Numbered from the stretch's first letter, positions 44,326-55,390 are shown. The stretch: 64,000 nt of DNA from Pseudocitrobacter cyperus (GCF_039889165.1 NZ_JAYMYY010000002.1:434001-498000); one strand, 5' to 3'. Notes: generated by a model from the letters alone, not told the origin. Program-made: numbers and translations.

Positions 44326-45669
44326 ATGACGACGATTCTCAAGCATCTTCCGGTAGGTCAACGTATTGGTATCGCCTTCTCCGGCGGTCTGGACACCAGC
44401 GCGGCGCTGCTGTGGATGCGACAAAAAGGGGCAGTGCCTTATGCCTACACTGCTAATCTTGGCCAGCCTGATGAAGAAGACTATGACGCCATCCCACGCC
44501 GTGCCATGGAATACGGCGCAGAGAACGCCCGTCTGATCGACTGCCGTAAACAACTGGTTGCAGAAGGTATTGCCGCTATTCAATGTGGCGCCTTCCACAA
44601 TACCACTGGCGGCCTGACCTACTTCAACACCACCCCACTCGGCCGTGCCGTTACCGGCACCATGCTGGTTGCCGCCATGAAAGAAGATGGCGTGAACATT
44701 TGGGGCGACGGCAGCACCTATAAAGGCAACGATATCGAGCGTTTCTATCGTTATGGCCTGCTGACCAATGCCGAACTACAGATTTACAAACCGTGGCTCG
44801 ATAGCGACTTCATCGATGAGCTGGGCGGTCGTCATGAGATGTCTGAGTTCATGATCTCCTGCGGCTTCGACTACAAGATGTCCGTTGAGAAAGCCTACTC
44901 CACCGACTCCAACATGCTCGGTGCAACGCACGAAGCGAAAGACCTGGAATTTCTTAACTCCAGCGTCAAAATCGTTAACCCGATTATGGGCGTGAAGTTC
45001 TGGGATGAGAACGTGAAAATTCCGGCGGAAGAAGTAACGGTGCGTTTTGAACAGGGTCATCCGGTCGCGCTGAACGGCAAAACCTTCAGTGATGATGTTG
45101 AAATGATGCTGGAAGCCAACCGCATCGGCGGACGTCACGGCCTGGGCATGAGCGACCAGATAGAAAACCGTATTATCGAAGCGAAAAGCCGCGGCATTTA
45201 CGAAGCTCCGGGAATGGCGCTGCTGCACATCGCATACGAACGTCTGCTGACCGGTATCCACAACGAAGACACCATCGAGCAGTATCACGCGCATGGCCGT
45301 CAGTTGGGTCGCCTGCTGTACCAGGGCCGTTGGTTCGATTCTCAGGCGCTGATGCTGCGTGATTCTCTGCAACGCTGGGTCGCAAGCCAGATTACCGGCG
45401 AAGTCACGCTGGAACTGCGTCGCGGGAACGACTACTCCATTCTGAATACCGTATCTGACAACCTGACCTATAAAGCAGAGCGTCTGACGATGGAAAAAGG
45501 CGACTCTATGTTCTCTGCCGAGGATCGTATCGGCCAGTTGACCATGCGTAATCTGGATATTACCGACACGCGCGGTAAGTTGTTTGGTTATGCGAAGACC
45601 GGCCTGCTCTCTTCCTCAGCCGCCAGCGGTGTGCCACAGGTCGAGAACCTGGAAAACAAAGGGAAGTAA
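44326..45669 (+). CDS. argG: Argininosuccinate synthase
   Basis: ATP-dependent joining of citrulline and aspartate, the penultimate arginine step. 447 residues matching E. coli ArgG, with the N-type ATP pyrophosphatase motif AFSGGLDTSAAL (residues 17-28) and the TGGLTYFNTTPLGRA region. The frame extends 23 codons upstream without homology; the ATG at 44326 is behind AGGG. Confidence 0.98.
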   Translation: MTTILKHLPVGQRIGIAFSGGLDTSAALLWMRQKGAVPYAYTANLGQPDEEDYDAIPRRAMEYGAENARLIDCRKQLVAEGIAAIQCGAFHNTTGGLTYFNTTPLGRAVTGTMLVAAMKEDGVNIWGDGSTYKGNDIERFYRYGLLTNAELQIYKPWLDSDFIDELGGRHEMSEFMISCGFDYKMSVEKAYSTDSNMLGATHEAKDLEFLNSSVKIVNPIMGVKFWDENVKIPAEEVTVRFEQGHPVALNGKTFSDDVEMMLEANRIGGRHGLGMSDQIENRIIEAKSRGIYEAPGMALLHIAYERLLTGIHNEDTIEQYHAHGRQLGRLLYQGRWFDSQALMLRDSLQRWVASQITGEVTLELRRGNDYSILNTVSDNLTYKAERLTMEKGDSMFSAEDRIGQLTMRNLDITDTRGKLFGYAKTGLLSSSAASGVPQVENLENKGK

Positions 45670-45693
45670 TCGCCTCCCTTGCGATGCATCTAA

Positions 45694-45718
45694 AAAGCCG
45701 CGTAAGCGGCTTTTTTTG
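45694..45718 (+). terminator. Terminator after argG
   Basis: AAGCCGC-GTAA-GCGGCTT followed by seven Ts, about 25 bases past the stop. Confidence 0.93.
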
Positions 45719-45762
45719 TGGGCAGGTTGTACCGACATCTGGCGGTTCTGCCGCGAGCACAA

Positions 45763-45787
45763 CGCCTGATACGCTGCGCTTATCAGA
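45763..45787. repeat. REP fragment downstream of argG
   Basis: CGCCTGATACGCTGCGCTTATCAG is one arm-loop-arm of a REP element, between the argG terminator and the tRNA-Leu terminator. The flanking stretch has nothing else. Confidence 0.6.
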
Positions 45788-45807
45788 TCTGGGATTAACT
45801 ACAGACG

Positions 45808-45834
45808 AAAAAAAAGACGCTTTTCAGCGTCTTT
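45808..45834 (-). terminator. Terminator of the secG-leuU transcript
   Basis: AAAGACGC-TGAAAA-GCGTCTTT with a long minus-strand T run, 13 bases beyond the tRNA-Leu 3' end. Confidence 0.92.
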
Positions 45835-45846
45835 CTTTCGGAATAT

Positions 45847-45933
45847 TGGTACTGAGGATGGGACTCGAACCCACAAGCCCGTTAGGGCACTACCACCTCA
45901 AGGTAGCGTGTCTACCAATTCCACCACCTCAGC
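45847..45933 (-). tRNA. leuU: tRNA-Leu(GAG), leuU
   Basis: An 87-base class II tRNA, GCTGAGG...CCTCAGT-ACCA, with encoded CCA, GAG anticodon in CCTTGAGGTGG and a long variable arm TGCCCTAACGGGCTT. It lies 14 bases from secG on the same strand, as in E. coli. The acceptor second pair (C-G in K-12) is changed to a compatible pair. Confidence 0.97.
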
Positions 45934-45946
45934 ACGGATACTACTT

Positions 45947-46276
45947 TTAGTGTGGGATGTCGCTGGTCGGCTGAGCCGGTGCAGCAGGCTGAGTTTGCTC
46001 AGATTTCGGCGCGCTCAGATTTTCCCACTCGCTTCCTTTATTGGTCTTGTTGCTATTGATGTTGCCCAGCGCCAGACTGATGATGAAGAACAACGTCGCC
46101 AGTACTGCGGTCATGCGGGTCATGAAGTTACCAGAACCACTTGAACCAAACAGCGTGCCGGAAGCGCCTGCTCCGAAGGAGGCTCCCATATCAGCGCCTT
46201 TACCTTGCTGCAGCATAATCAGACCGACAAGGCCAATCGCTACAATAAGGAAAACTACCAAAAGAGCTTCGTACAT
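45947..46276 (-). CDS. secG: Protein translocase subunit SecG
   Basis: Small inner-membrane subunit of SecYEG that assists preprotein passage. 109 residues with two hydrophobic helices (about 2-22 and 53-72), linked by the glycine-rich GASFGAGASGTLFGSSGSGNF loop, then a Q/P-rich cytoplasmic-membrane tail. It starts at MYEALLVVFL; 26 upstream codons lack homology. Confidence 0.97.
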   Translation of the reverse strand: MYEALLVVFLIVAIGLVGLIMLQQGKGADMGASFGAGASGTLFGSSGSGNFMTRMTAVLATLFFIISLALGNINSNKTNKGSEWENLSAPKSEQTQPAAPAQPTSDIPH

Positions 46277-46463
46277 AATCAACCTGTTCCTTGCGGAGTT
46301 GCCGCATACCAATTGCTTCGACCAATTAAAGTGGGTGTTTTTAATGTTTCCCACTGAAGCGGGTGTGAATACTAACCAAAGCGAATCACCTTCGCAAGGG
46401 CAATTTTATTGCATTGTATCAACTGCGGAAAAAAACAGCAAAAAAGCATCTTTTGTCGAAATG

Positions 46464-46486
46464 AAAGGCGGCAACCGCCGCCTTAT
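46464..46486 (-). terminator. Terminator after glmM
   Basis: AAGGCGGC-GGTT-GCCGCCTT then TTCATTT on the minus strand, about 20 bases after the glmM stop. Confidence 0.75.
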
Positions 46487-46505
46487 TAGTCACTTATCGC
46501 AGCGA

Positions 46506-47843
46506 TTAGACTGCTTTTACTGCATCGGCGATGCGATTCGCGAAAGCGATAACCTGCGCTTCGTCTTCGCCCTCGACCATCACGCGGATCAACGGTTCAG
46601 TGCCGGATTTACGCAGCAGTACGCGGCCACGATTACCCAGCGCAGCTTCCACTTCCGCCGTCACGCTTTTAACCGTTTCATTTTCCAGCGGGTCGCCGCT
46701 GCCTGCTGTGAATCGCACATTCACCAGTACCTGCGGGAACATTTTCATCCCGCTGCACAGGTCATGCAGAGACATATGGTTGCGCACCATCGCTGCAACG
46801 ACCTGTAGGGCCGCCACGATACCGTCGCCAGTGGTGGTTTGATCAAGCAGAATCACGTGACCGGAGTTCTCAGCACCGATGCGCCAACCTTTCTCCTGGA
46901 GTTTTTCCAGCACGTAACGGTCGCCCACTTTAGCGCGCACAAACGGGATCCCCAATTGCTTGAGCGCCACTTCGAGACCCATGTTGCTCATCAGTGTCCC
47001 CACCGCGCCACCGCGCAGTTTGCCCTGACGCAGGCCTTCACGCGCGATGATGTAGAGGATCTGGTCGCCGTCGACTTTATTACCCTCGTGGTCGACCATT
47101 ATTACGCGATCGCCGTCGCCGTCAAAGGCGATGCCAAGATGCGCTTTCTCTGCCAGCACACGGGCCTGCAGGGCGCGCACGTCGGTTGCACCGACTTCCT
47201 CATTGATGTTGACGCCGTTCGGCTCACATCCAATGGCCACAACCTCTGCACCCAGTTCACGAAATACGTTTGGCGCAATGTGATAGGTCGCACCGTGAGC
47301 GCAGTCGACCACAATTTTCAGGTCGTTCAGGCTCAGTTCATTCGGGAAGGTGGCTTTACAGAACTCGATATAGCGGCCAGCAGCATCCACGATACGGCTG
47401 GCTTTACCCAGCTCCGCGGAATCCACACAGCTAATCTCTTTTTCCAGTTCCGCTTCAATCGCCTCTTCCACTTCGTCCGGCAGTTTGGTGCCGTCGATAG
47501 AGAAGAATTTGATGCCGTTGTCGTAGTACGGGTTATGGGAGGCCGAGATAACAATCCCTGCCTCGGCGCGGAAAGTGCGCGTCAGGTAGGCGACGGCTGG
47601 GGTCGGCATTGGCCCGGTAAAGGAGGCGGAAAGCCCCGCAGCGGCCAACCCGGCCTCGAGAGCTGATTCAAGCATATAACCAGAGATACGCGTATCTTTG
47701 CCGATGATGATTTTGCGCGAGCCATGGCTGGCCAGTACCTTACCCGCCGCCCAGCCCAGCTTCAGCACGAAGTCAGGCGTAATTGGCGCATCGCCTACGC
47801 GGCCACGGATACCATCGGTACCAAAATATTTACGTTTACTCAT
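46506..47843 (-). CDS. glmM: Phosphoglucosamine mutase GlmM
   Basis: Converts glucosamine-6-phosphate to glucosamine-1-phosphate for UDP-GlcNAc and cell-wall synthesis. 445 residues with phosphoserine Ser102 in VISASHNPYYDNG, the metal-binding DGDGDR loop near residue 242 and sugar-binding GAENSGH near 325. It overlaps folP by eight bases, so translation is coupled. Confidence 0.98.
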   Translation of the reverse strand: MSKRKYFGTDGIRGRVGDAPITPDFVLKLGWAAGKVLASHGSRKIIIGKDTRISGYMLESALEAGLAAAGLSASFTGPMPTPAVAYLTRTFRAEAGIVISASHNPYYDNGIKFFSIDGTKLPDEVEEAIEAELEKEISCVDSAELGKASRIVDAAGRYIEFCKATFPNELSLNDLKIVVDCAHGATYHIAPNVFRELGAEVVAIGCEPNGVNINEEVGATDVRALQARVLAEKAHLGIAFDGDGDRVIMVDHEGNKVDGDQILYIIAREGLRQGKLRGGAVGTLMSNMGLEVALKQLGIPFVRAKVGDRYVLEKLQEKGWRIGAENSGHVILLDQTTTGDGIVAALQVVAAMVRNHMSLHDLCSGMKMFPQVLVNVRFTAGSGDPLENETVKSVTAEVEAALGNRGRVLLRKSGTEPLIRVMVEGEDEAQVIAFANRIADAVKAV

Positions 47844-48684
47844 AGCGTTTGTTTTCCTTGGCTGACAACGTAGCTTCCACCACGCGCATCGCTTCTACAG
47901 TTTCTTTGACATCATGGACACGAATAATATGCGCCCCCTGCATTGCGGCAATCACCGCACACGCCAGGCTGCCGCTGAGACGCTCGGAGGGCCCGACGTT
48001 CAGTAGTTGCCCAATCATCGATTTGCGCGACATCCCAACGAACAGCGGAAGGCCAAAATGATGAAATTCGGACAGACGTGCCAGTAATGCATAGTTATGA
48101 GAGAGATTCTTACCGAAACCGAACCCCGGGTCGAGGATCAATTTCTCTTTTCCGATACCTGCCGCTTCACAGCGTGCGATATGCTCAATAAAGAAGCGAT
48201 TCACATCGTCAAAGACGTCATCATATTTCGGCGCTTCCTGCATGGTTTTCGGATTACCCTGCATATGCATCAGGGAAACCGGCAAACCGGTTTCGGCCGC
48301 GGCGGCCAGCGCGCCAGGTTCCGTCAGCGAGCGAATATCGTTAATGATATGTGCGCCCGCGCGCGCGGATTCACGAATGACCTCCGGTTTCGACGTATCA
48401 ACAGAAATCCACACCTCAAAGCGCTGTGCAATCGCCTCTACGACCGGGATCACGCGCGCAAGCTCTTCTTCCACGCTGACTTCGGACGCCCCAGGTCGGG
48501 TGGATTCTCCCCCCACATCAATAATCGTCGCCCCGGCGTTAATCATCAGGTTAGCGTGCTTCACCGCCTCCACTAACGTATTGTGCGTTCCGCCGTCGGA
48601 AAACGAATCCGGCGTGACGTTCAGAATGCCCATAACGTGAGGGTGAGAGAGATCCAGCGTGGAGCCCTGGGCGAAGAGTTTCAT
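47836..48684 (-). CDS. folP: Dihydropteroate synthase FolP
   Basis: Joins p-aminobenzoate to hydroxymethyl-dihydropterin pyrophosphate in folate synthesis; the sulfonamide target. 282 residues with MGILNVTPDSFSDGG (18-32), DVGGESTRPGA (about 56-66) and LDPGFGFGK. No resistance-type insertion near the TRPGA loop is seen. Downstream of ftsH, separated by a strong terminator. Confidence 0.98.
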   Translation of the reverse strand: MKLFAQGSTLDLSHPHVMGILNVTPDSFSDGGTHNTLVEAVKHANLMINAGATIIDVGGESTRPGASEVSVEEELARVIPVVEAIAQRFEVWISVDTSKPEVIRESARAGAHIINDIRSLTEPGALAAAAETGLPVSLMHMQGNPKTMQEAPKYDDVFDDVNRFFIEHIARCEAAGIGKEKLILDPGFGFGKNLSHNYALLARLSEFHHFGLPLFVGMSRKSMIGQLLNVGPSERLSGSLACAVIAAMQGAHIIRVHDVKETVEAMRVVEATLSAKENKRYE

Positions 48685-48714
48685 GGCTAATCCTTTCGAT
48701 TCTTGTTTTGAATG

Positions 48715-48745
48715 TAAAAAAACCCTGAGGCAAGCCTCAGGGTTT
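48715..48745 (-). terminator. Terminator between ftsH and folP
   Basis: AACCCTGAGG-CTTG-CCTCAGGGTT followed by TTTTTT on the minus strand. Confidence 0.93.
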
Positions 48746-48777
48746 TAGATGATGCTACGTTATCAAGCGCAGATAAC

Positions 48778-50712
48778 TTATTTGTCGCCTAACTGCTCTG
48801 ACATGGTGTTGCCCGGATTCGGCGTGCGCGGTTCATCGACCGGACGCGGCGCTCGCGGGGTGCCATTGTTGTCAGAGTTGTTGGATGAACCCGGTTCTTC
48901 CCAGCCGGCTGGCGGGCGAACATCGCGACGGGCCATCAGGTCATCAATCTGCGGCGCATCGATGGTCTCATATTTCATGAGGGCATCTTTCATCGCGTGC
49001 AGGATGTCCATGTTGTCATTAAGCAGCTTACGCGCACGATCGTAGTTACGTTCAATGAGCGATTTTACTTCCTGATCGATGATACGCGCGGTTTCATCAG
49101 ACATATGTTTCGCTTTCGCCACAGAACGACCCAGGAACACTTCGCCCTCTTCTTCCGCATACAGCAGCGGGCCGAGTTTGTCGGAGAAGCCCCACTGAGT
49201 GACCATGTTACGCGCCAGGTTGGTCGCGACTTTAATGTCGTTCGACGCACCGGTAGAAACATGTTCCACGCCGTAGATGATCTCTTCCGCCAGACGGCCG
49301 CCGTACAGCGTACTGATCTGGCTTTCCAGTTTCTGACGGCTGGCGCTGATCGCGTCGCCTTCAGGCAGGAAGAAGGTTACACCCAGCGCACGACCGCGCG
49401 GGATAATCGTCACTTTATGCACCGGATCGTGTTCCGGCACCAGGCGACCGATGATCGCGTGGCCTGCTTCGTGGTACGCGGTCGATTCTTTTTGCGCTTC
49501 CGTCATCACCATGGAGCGACGTTCCGCACCCATCATGATTTTGTCTTTCGCTTTTTCGAACTCAACCATCGATACAACGCGTTTGTTGCCACGAGCCGCA
49601 AACAGTGCCGCTTCGTTGACCAGGTTCGCGAGATCTGCACCGGAGAAGCCTGGGGTACCACGGGCAATAATTGCCGCGTCGATATCCGGCGCCAGCGGTA
49701 CGCGACGCATATGAACTTTCAGGATCTGCTCACGACCGCGAACATCTGGCAGGCCAACCACAACCTGGCGGTCGAAACGGCCAGGACGCAGCAGCGCCGG
49801 GTCGAGAACATCCGGACGGTTAGTCGCCGCGATAACGATGATACCTTCGTTACCTTCGAAGCCATCCATCTCAACCAGCATCTGGTTCAGGGTCTGCTCA
49901 CGTTCATCGTGACCGCCGCCCAGGCCTGCGCCACGCTGGCGGCCTACGGCGTCGATTTCATCGATAAAGATGATGCACGGTGCCGCTTTCTTAGCCTGTT
50001 CGAACATGTCACGCACACGAGATGCACCCACACCGACGAACATTTCTACGAAGTCAGAACCGGAAATCGTAAAGAACGGAACCTTCGCTTCGCCAGCGAT
50101 TGCTTTCGCCAGCAACGTTTTACCGGTACCCGGAGGGCCGACCATCAGGACGCCTTTCGGGATTTTACCGCCCAGTTTCTGGAAGCGGCTCGGCTCACGC
50201 AGATATTCAACCAGCTCAGCCACCTCTTCTTTCGCTTCGTCACAGCCTGCGACGTCAGCAAAGGTGGTTTTGATCTGATCTTCCGTCAACATGCGCGCCT
50301 TACTCTTACCGAACGACATGGCACCTTTGCCACCGCCGCCCTGCATCTGGCGCATGAAGAAGATCCAGACACCGATCAGTAACAACATCGGGAACCAGGA
50401 GATGAAGATAGAAGCCAGCAGGCTCGGTTCTTCAGGCGGTTCGCCAACCACTTTGACGTTTTTGGTCAGCAGGTTGTCGAGCAGCTTCGGATCGTTAACC
50501 GGGATGTAAGTCGTGTAACGGTTACTATCTTTCTTGGTAACGTTGATCTCACGTCCGTTGATACGCGCTTCGCGAACCTGGTCCTGATTGACCTCTTGCA
50601 GGAAGGTAGAATAGTCCACCTTGCGGCTATTCGACTCGCTGGGCCCAAAGCTCTGGAATACTGACATCAGCACGACGGCAATGACCAGCCAGAGTATTAG
50701 GTTTTTCGCCAT
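48778..50712 (-). CDS. ftsH: ATP-dependent zinc metalloprotease FtsH
   Basis: Membrane-anchored AAA+ protease that degrades LpxC, sigma-32 and misassembled membrane proteins. 644 residues: two N-terminal membrane helices (about 5-23 and 97-118), GPPGTGKT Walker A near 195, IFIDEIDAVGRQRG, the SRH motif and zinc-binding HEAGH near 415. A TTG at 50721 is better spaced from the AGAGG site and would give 647 residues; the ATG is the usual annotation. Confidence 0.97.
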   Translation of the reverse strand: MAKNLILWLVIAVVLMSVFQSFGPSESNSRKVDYSTFLQEVNQDQVREARINGREINVTKKDSNRYTTYIPVNDPKLLDNLLTKNVKVVGEPPEEPSLLASIFISWFPMLLLIGVWIFFMRQMQGGGGKGAMSFGKSKARMLTEDQIKTTFADVAGCDEAKEEVAELVEYLREPSRFQKLGGKIPKGVLMVGPPGTGKTLLAKAIAGEAKVPFFTISGSDFVEMFVGVGASRVRDMFEQAKKAAPCIIFIDEIDAVGRQRGAGLGGGHDEREQTLNQMLVEMDGFEGNEGIIVIAATNRPDVLDPALLRPGRFDRQVVVGLPDVRGREQILKVHMRRVPLAPDIDAAIIARGTPGFSGADLANLVNEAALFAARGNKRVVSMVEFEKAKDKIMMGAERRSMVMTEAQKESTAYHEAGHAIIGRLVPEHDPVHKVTIIPRGRALGVTFFLPEGDAISASRQKLESQISTLYGGRLAEEIIYGVEHVSTGASNDIKVATNLARNMVTQWGFSDKLGPLLYAEEEGEVFLGRSVAKAKHMSDETARIIDQEVKSLIERNYDRARKLLNDNMDILHAMKDALMKYETIDAPQIDDLMARRDVRPPAGWEEPGSSNNSDNNGTPRAPRPVDEPRTPNPGNTMSEQLGDK

Positions 50713-50812
50713 GTCACTCAAGGGATTAACCTCTTATTACAACTGTGTTAAAAACAGCGTCAGGATACTCTATATCCAGTTTCTTTCAAACTTTCATCTG
50801 AAATTCCACCGT

Positions 50813-51442
50813 CTATGGTTTTCGCCCGGTCGCTACAATGTACACTTCACGCGAACGTGCGCGTGAAGAGTCCGGCTTACGAACTTTCACCTTCGTAAAC
50901 AGGGAGCGAATTTCCCTTAGATACTCATCGAAGCCTTCGCCCTGGAACACCTTCACTACAAAATTACCGCCTGGCGCTAATACATCACGAGCCATTTCAA
51001 GCGCCAGCTCCACCAGATACATGGCGCGGGGGATATCCACCGCGGGTGTTCCGCTCATGTTTGGTGCCATATCTGACATGACAACTTGTACCTTACTGTC
51101 ACCCACGCGTTCCAGTAACGCTTTCATTACGAGTTCATCACGAAAGTCGCCCTGAAGGAAGTCCACGCCAACGATTGGATCCATAGGTAAAAGATCGCAA
51201 GCGATGATGCGGCCTTTGCCGCCAATCTGCGTGACCACGTACTGTGACCAGCCTCCTGGAGCAGCACCGAGGTCGACAACCGTCATCCCCGGCTTAAAAA
51301 GTTTGTCACTTTGCTGTATTTCATCAAGTTTAAACCAGGCACGGGAACGTAACCCCTTTTTCTGTGCCTCTTGAACATATTTATCGCTAAAGTGTTCCTG
51401 AAGCCAGCGACTCGAGCTGGCAGAACGCTTTTTACCTGTCAT
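50813..51442 (-). CDS. rlmE: 23S rRNA 2'-O-ribose U2552 methyltransferase RlmE
   Basis: Heat-shock methyltransferase (FtsJ/RrmJ) modifying U2552 in the ribosomal A loop. 209 residues, with the SAM motif VVDLGAAPGGWSQYV (about 55-69), VMSDMAPNMSG with the catalytic Asp near 124, and Lys and Glu of the K-D-K-E tetrad in the C-terminal half. Upstream (51510-51543, minus strand) TTGAAA and CCCATAT resemble sigma-32 boxes, but with a 20-base spacer. Operon with ftsH. Confidence 0.96.
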   Translation of the reverse strand: MTGKKRSASSSRWLQEHFSDKYVQEAQKKGLRSRAWFKLDEIQQSDKLFKPGMTVVDLGAAPGGWSQYVVTQIGGKGRIIACDLLPMDPIVGVDFLQGDFRDELVMKALLERVGDSKVQVVMSDMAPNMSGTPAVDIPRAMYLVELALEMARDVLAPGGNFVVKVFQGEGFDEYLREIRSLFTKVKVRKPDSSRARSREVYIVATGRKP

Positions 51443-51568
51443 TTAACTTTCCCATCGGGGCAGAACATCGTTGCCATGCGGCGTAAATTTCAACGCACTA
51501 TTTGGCGATATATGGGAGATGGCGGTAGAATGACCCGTTTTCAATCCCAACGTAAGCAAAAATATACG

Positions 51569-51862
51569 ATGAATCTGAGTACTAAACAAAAACAGCACCT
51601 AAAAGGTCTGGCACATCCGCTCAAGCCTGTCGTCATGCTTGGCAATAATGGTTTGACCGAAGGGGTACTGGCCGAGATTGAACAAGCGTTAGAGCACCAT
51701 GAACTTATCAAGGTGAAAGTCGCGTCAGAAGATCGCGAGACCAAAACCTTGATCGTGGACGCTATCGTGCGCGAAACCGGCGCCTGTAACGTACAGGTCA
51801 TCGGTAAAATGCTGGTGCTTTATCGCCCGAGTAAAGAGCGTAAAATCTCGCTGCCACGTTAA
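51569..51862 (+). CDS. yhbY: CRM-domain ribosome assembly protein YhbY
   Basis: A 97-residue CRM (KH-like) RNA-binding protein associated with pre-50S particles. The GxxG-type loop is in MLGNNGLTEGVLAEIEQALE, with HELIKVKVASEDRETK following. It starts at MNLSTKQKQHLKGLAHPLKPV as in E. coli; upstream in-frame codons reaching into rlmE are not conserved. Divergent from rlmE. Confidence 0.95.
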   Translation: MNLSTKQKQHLKGLAHPLKPVVMLGNNGLTEGVLAEIEQALEHHELIKVKVASEDRETKTLIVDAIVRETGACNVQVIGKMLVLYRPSKERKISLPR

Positions 51863-51950
51863 GAATATCCTAAAATCGCACACAACAGTGTGTAAAACGA
51901 GGGATTTCCTTCGCGAAGGCTAGCAACATGCCACGCTCTTCAGCTTGATA

Positions 51951-51976
51951 AAAGGCCGCTATGCGGCCTTTTTCTT
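51951..51976. terminator. Bidirectional terminator between yhbY and greA
   Basis: AAAGGCCGC-TAT-GCGGCCTTT followed by TTCTT on the plus strand and flanked by A residues, between the convergent genes yhbY and greA. The rest of the 153-base gap shows nothing else. Confidence 0.9.
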
Positions 51977-52015
51977 ATCTTTACAATGCATCAGCATCAG
52001 TGTGCCGGGCAACCG

Positions 52016-52492
52016 TTAAAGATATTCTACCTTGATGATTTCGTACTCCACTTCGCCGCCCGGAGTACGAATGGTTACGACATCATCCTGCTCTTTGCCG
52101 ACCAGACCACGCGCGATCGGTGAGTTCACAGAAATCAGATTCTGCTTAAAGTCCGCCTCATCATCACCCACAATACGGTAGGTTTGTTCTTCGTCCGTAT
52201 CGAGGTTCAGTACGGTGACAGTGGAGCCAAAAATCACGCGGCCATTGTTAGGCATTTTGGTGATATCGATCACCTGCGCGTTAGACAGCTTAGCTTCAAT
52301 GTCTTTAATACGACCTTCGCAAAAGCCCTGCTGTTCGCGCGCGGCATGGTATTCAGCGTTCTCTTTCAAATCGCCATGCTCGCGAGCCTCAGCGATTGCC
52401 GCAATAATTTCAGGACGGCGCACAGATTTCAGAAAATCGAGTTCTTCACGCAGTTTTTCTGCGCCACGAAGGGTCATCGGAATAGCTTGCAT
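52016..52492 (-). CDS. greA: Transcription elongation factor GreA
   Basis: Rescues backtracked RNA polymerase by stimulating transcript cleavage. 158 residues as in E. coli: N-terminal coiled-coil hairpin with the acidic tip (AEAREHGDLKENAEYHAARE, Asp41 and Glu44 region) and a C-terminal FKBP-like domain. Preceded by an attenuated leader. Confidence 0.98.
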   Translation of the reverse strand: MQAIPMTLRGAEKLREELDFLKSVRRPEIIAAIAEAREHGDLKENAEYHAAREQQGFCEGRIKDIEAKLSNAQVIDITKMPNNGRVIFGSTVTVLNLDTDEEQTYRIVGDDEADFKQNLISVNSPIARGLVGKEQDDVVTIRTPGGEVEYEIIKVEYL

Positions 52493-52582
52493 TTGTTATA
52501 CCTCTTGAACATTCCTGTTGGGAGCAGTTCACCCCACTCCGGCTCTAAGCCCGCCTGACACCGCCACGCGGCCAGGCCAGAA

Positions 52583-52635
52583 GCAAAAGAAAACCGACCC
52601 GGGCACAAAGTCCCAGGTCAGCAGCAATTTCTCAT
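52583..52635 (-). ncRNA. GraL-like greA leader RNA with intrinsic terminator
   Basis: About 100 bases upstream of greA the minus strand carries GACCTGGGACTTTGTGCCCGGGTC-type hairpin arms (52597-52619) followed by TTTTCTTTTG. In E. coli this leader terminator makes the short GraL RNAs and limits greA transcription. The 5' end given is approximate. Confidence 0.7.
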
Positions 52636-52738
52636 TTGATGCGCATTTTACCCTGAAGTTCACTATGGGTCATCGTTTACTTTACAGGGCGTTGCGCCGT
52701 AGTATGTCGGCTTGTTTCCAGGTTGTTAGCGCGGGATT

Positions 52739-54172
<1,434 letters not shown>

Positions 54173-54181
54173 GCGGCAAAC

Positions 54182-54208
54182 AAAAACCCGGCCATCCGGC
54201 CGGGTTTT
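54182..54208. terminator. Bidirectional terminator between dacB and obgE
   Basis: AAAACCCGGCC-ATCC-GGCCGGGTTTT, a perfect eleven-base stem with A/T flanks between convergent genes. Confidence 0.93.
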
Positions 54209-54214
54209 ATAAGA

Positions 54215-55390
54215 TTAACGCTTGTAAATGAACTCAACGCCTTCTTCGTCGTCTTCGTCCCAGTCGTCATCCCACTCTTCATCATCTTCTTCGACAGCCG
54301 CTTCTTCAAGCTGCTGACGGTGGTAGTCATCCCACATGAACTCAACTTTCTCCGGCTGTTTCGCTTCTTCGGCAGAAACAATCGGGTTCTCGATGATAAA
54401 GGTCATGACGTCCCAGCACAGGTCTTTTACCCCCTGCTGACTGGCGGCGGAGATCAGGTAGTGTTTACCTTCCCAACCCAGCGCTTCTGCAATTTCCTGA
54501 GCCTTCGCTTCAGCTTCCGCTTTATCCATCAGGTCGATCTTGTTGAAGACCAGCCAGCGCGGTTTACCAGCCAGGTTTTCGCTGTACTTCTCAAGTTCGC
54601 CGATAATAATGCGGGCGTTCTCAACCGGATCGGAACCGTCAATTGGCGCGATGTCGATGAGGTGCAGCAGCACGCGGCAACGCTCAAGGTGTTTCAGGAA
54701 ACGGATACCCAGGCCAGCACCTTCCGCTGCGCCTTCGATCAGCCCCGGAATATCGGCAACAACGAAGCTTTTCTCGTTATCCATACGCACCACACCGAGG
54801 CTTGGCACCAGGGTGGTAAACGGATAATCCGCCACTTTCGGCTTCGCCGCAGAAACGGCGCGGATGAAGGTGGATTTACCGGCGTTCGGCATCCCCAGCA
54901 TCCCGACGTCGGCCAGCAGCATCAGTTCCAGTTGCAGATCGCGCTTGTCGCCCGGTGTCCCCATCGTTTTCTGACGCGGAGTACGGTTAACGGACGATTT
55001 GAAACGGGTGTTACCCAGACCGTGCCAGCCGCCTTTTGCCACCATCAGACGCTGACCGTGTTTGGTCATATCGCCCATGGTTTCACCGGTGCCCTGGTCG
55101 ATAACACGGGTACCAACCGGCACTTTAACGGTGACATCTTTGCCGCGCTTACCGGTACAGTCACGGCTCTGGCCGTTCTGGCCACGTTCAGCACGGAAAG
55201 ATTTTTCGAAACGGTAGTCAATCAGGGTGTTCAGGTTCTCGTCCGCTTCCAGCCAGACATCGCCGCCATCACCGCCATCACCGCCGTCCGGGCCACCGCG
55301 TGGAATATATTTTTCACGGCGGAAGCTTACGCAACCATTACCGCCATCACCTGCTACGACCAGGATCGTTGCTTCATCAACAAACTTCAT
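54215..55390 (-). CDS. obgE: Essential GTPase ObgE (CgtA)
   Basis: Late 50S assembly GTPase also tied to the stringent response. 391 residues: glycine-rich Obg domain (1-158; GGPDGGDGGDGGDVW), G domain with GMPNAGKST, DIPGLIEGA and NKIDLMD, then an acidic Asp/Glu-rich C-terminal tail. One residue longer than E. coli. Last gene of rplU-rpmA-yhbE-obgE. Confidence 0.98.
   Translation of the reverse strand: MKFVDEATILVVAGDGGNGCVSFRREKYIPRGGPDGGDGGDGGDVWLEADENLNTLIDYRFEKSFRAERGQNGQSRDCTGKRGKDVTVKVPVGTRVIDQGTGETMGDMTKHGQRLMVAKGGWHGLGNTRFKSSVNRTPRQKTMGTPGDKRDLQLELMLLADVGMLGMPNAGKSTFIRAVSAAKPKVADYPFTTLVPSLGVVRMDNEKSFVVADIPGLIEGAAEGAGLGIRFLKHLERCRVLLHLIDIAPIDGSDPVENARIIIGELEKYSENLAGKPRWLVFNKIDLMDKAEAEAKAQEIAEALGWEGKHYLISAASQQGVKDLCWDVMTFIIENPIVSAEEAKQPEKVEFMWDDYHRQQLEEAAVEEDDEEWDDDWDEDDEEGVEFIYKR

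Noticed and set aside
48997..50382. 461-codon plus-strand open frame opposite ftsH
   Set aside because: Antisense to a highly conserved gene with strong codon bias, which opens the complementary frame; no recognisable domain.
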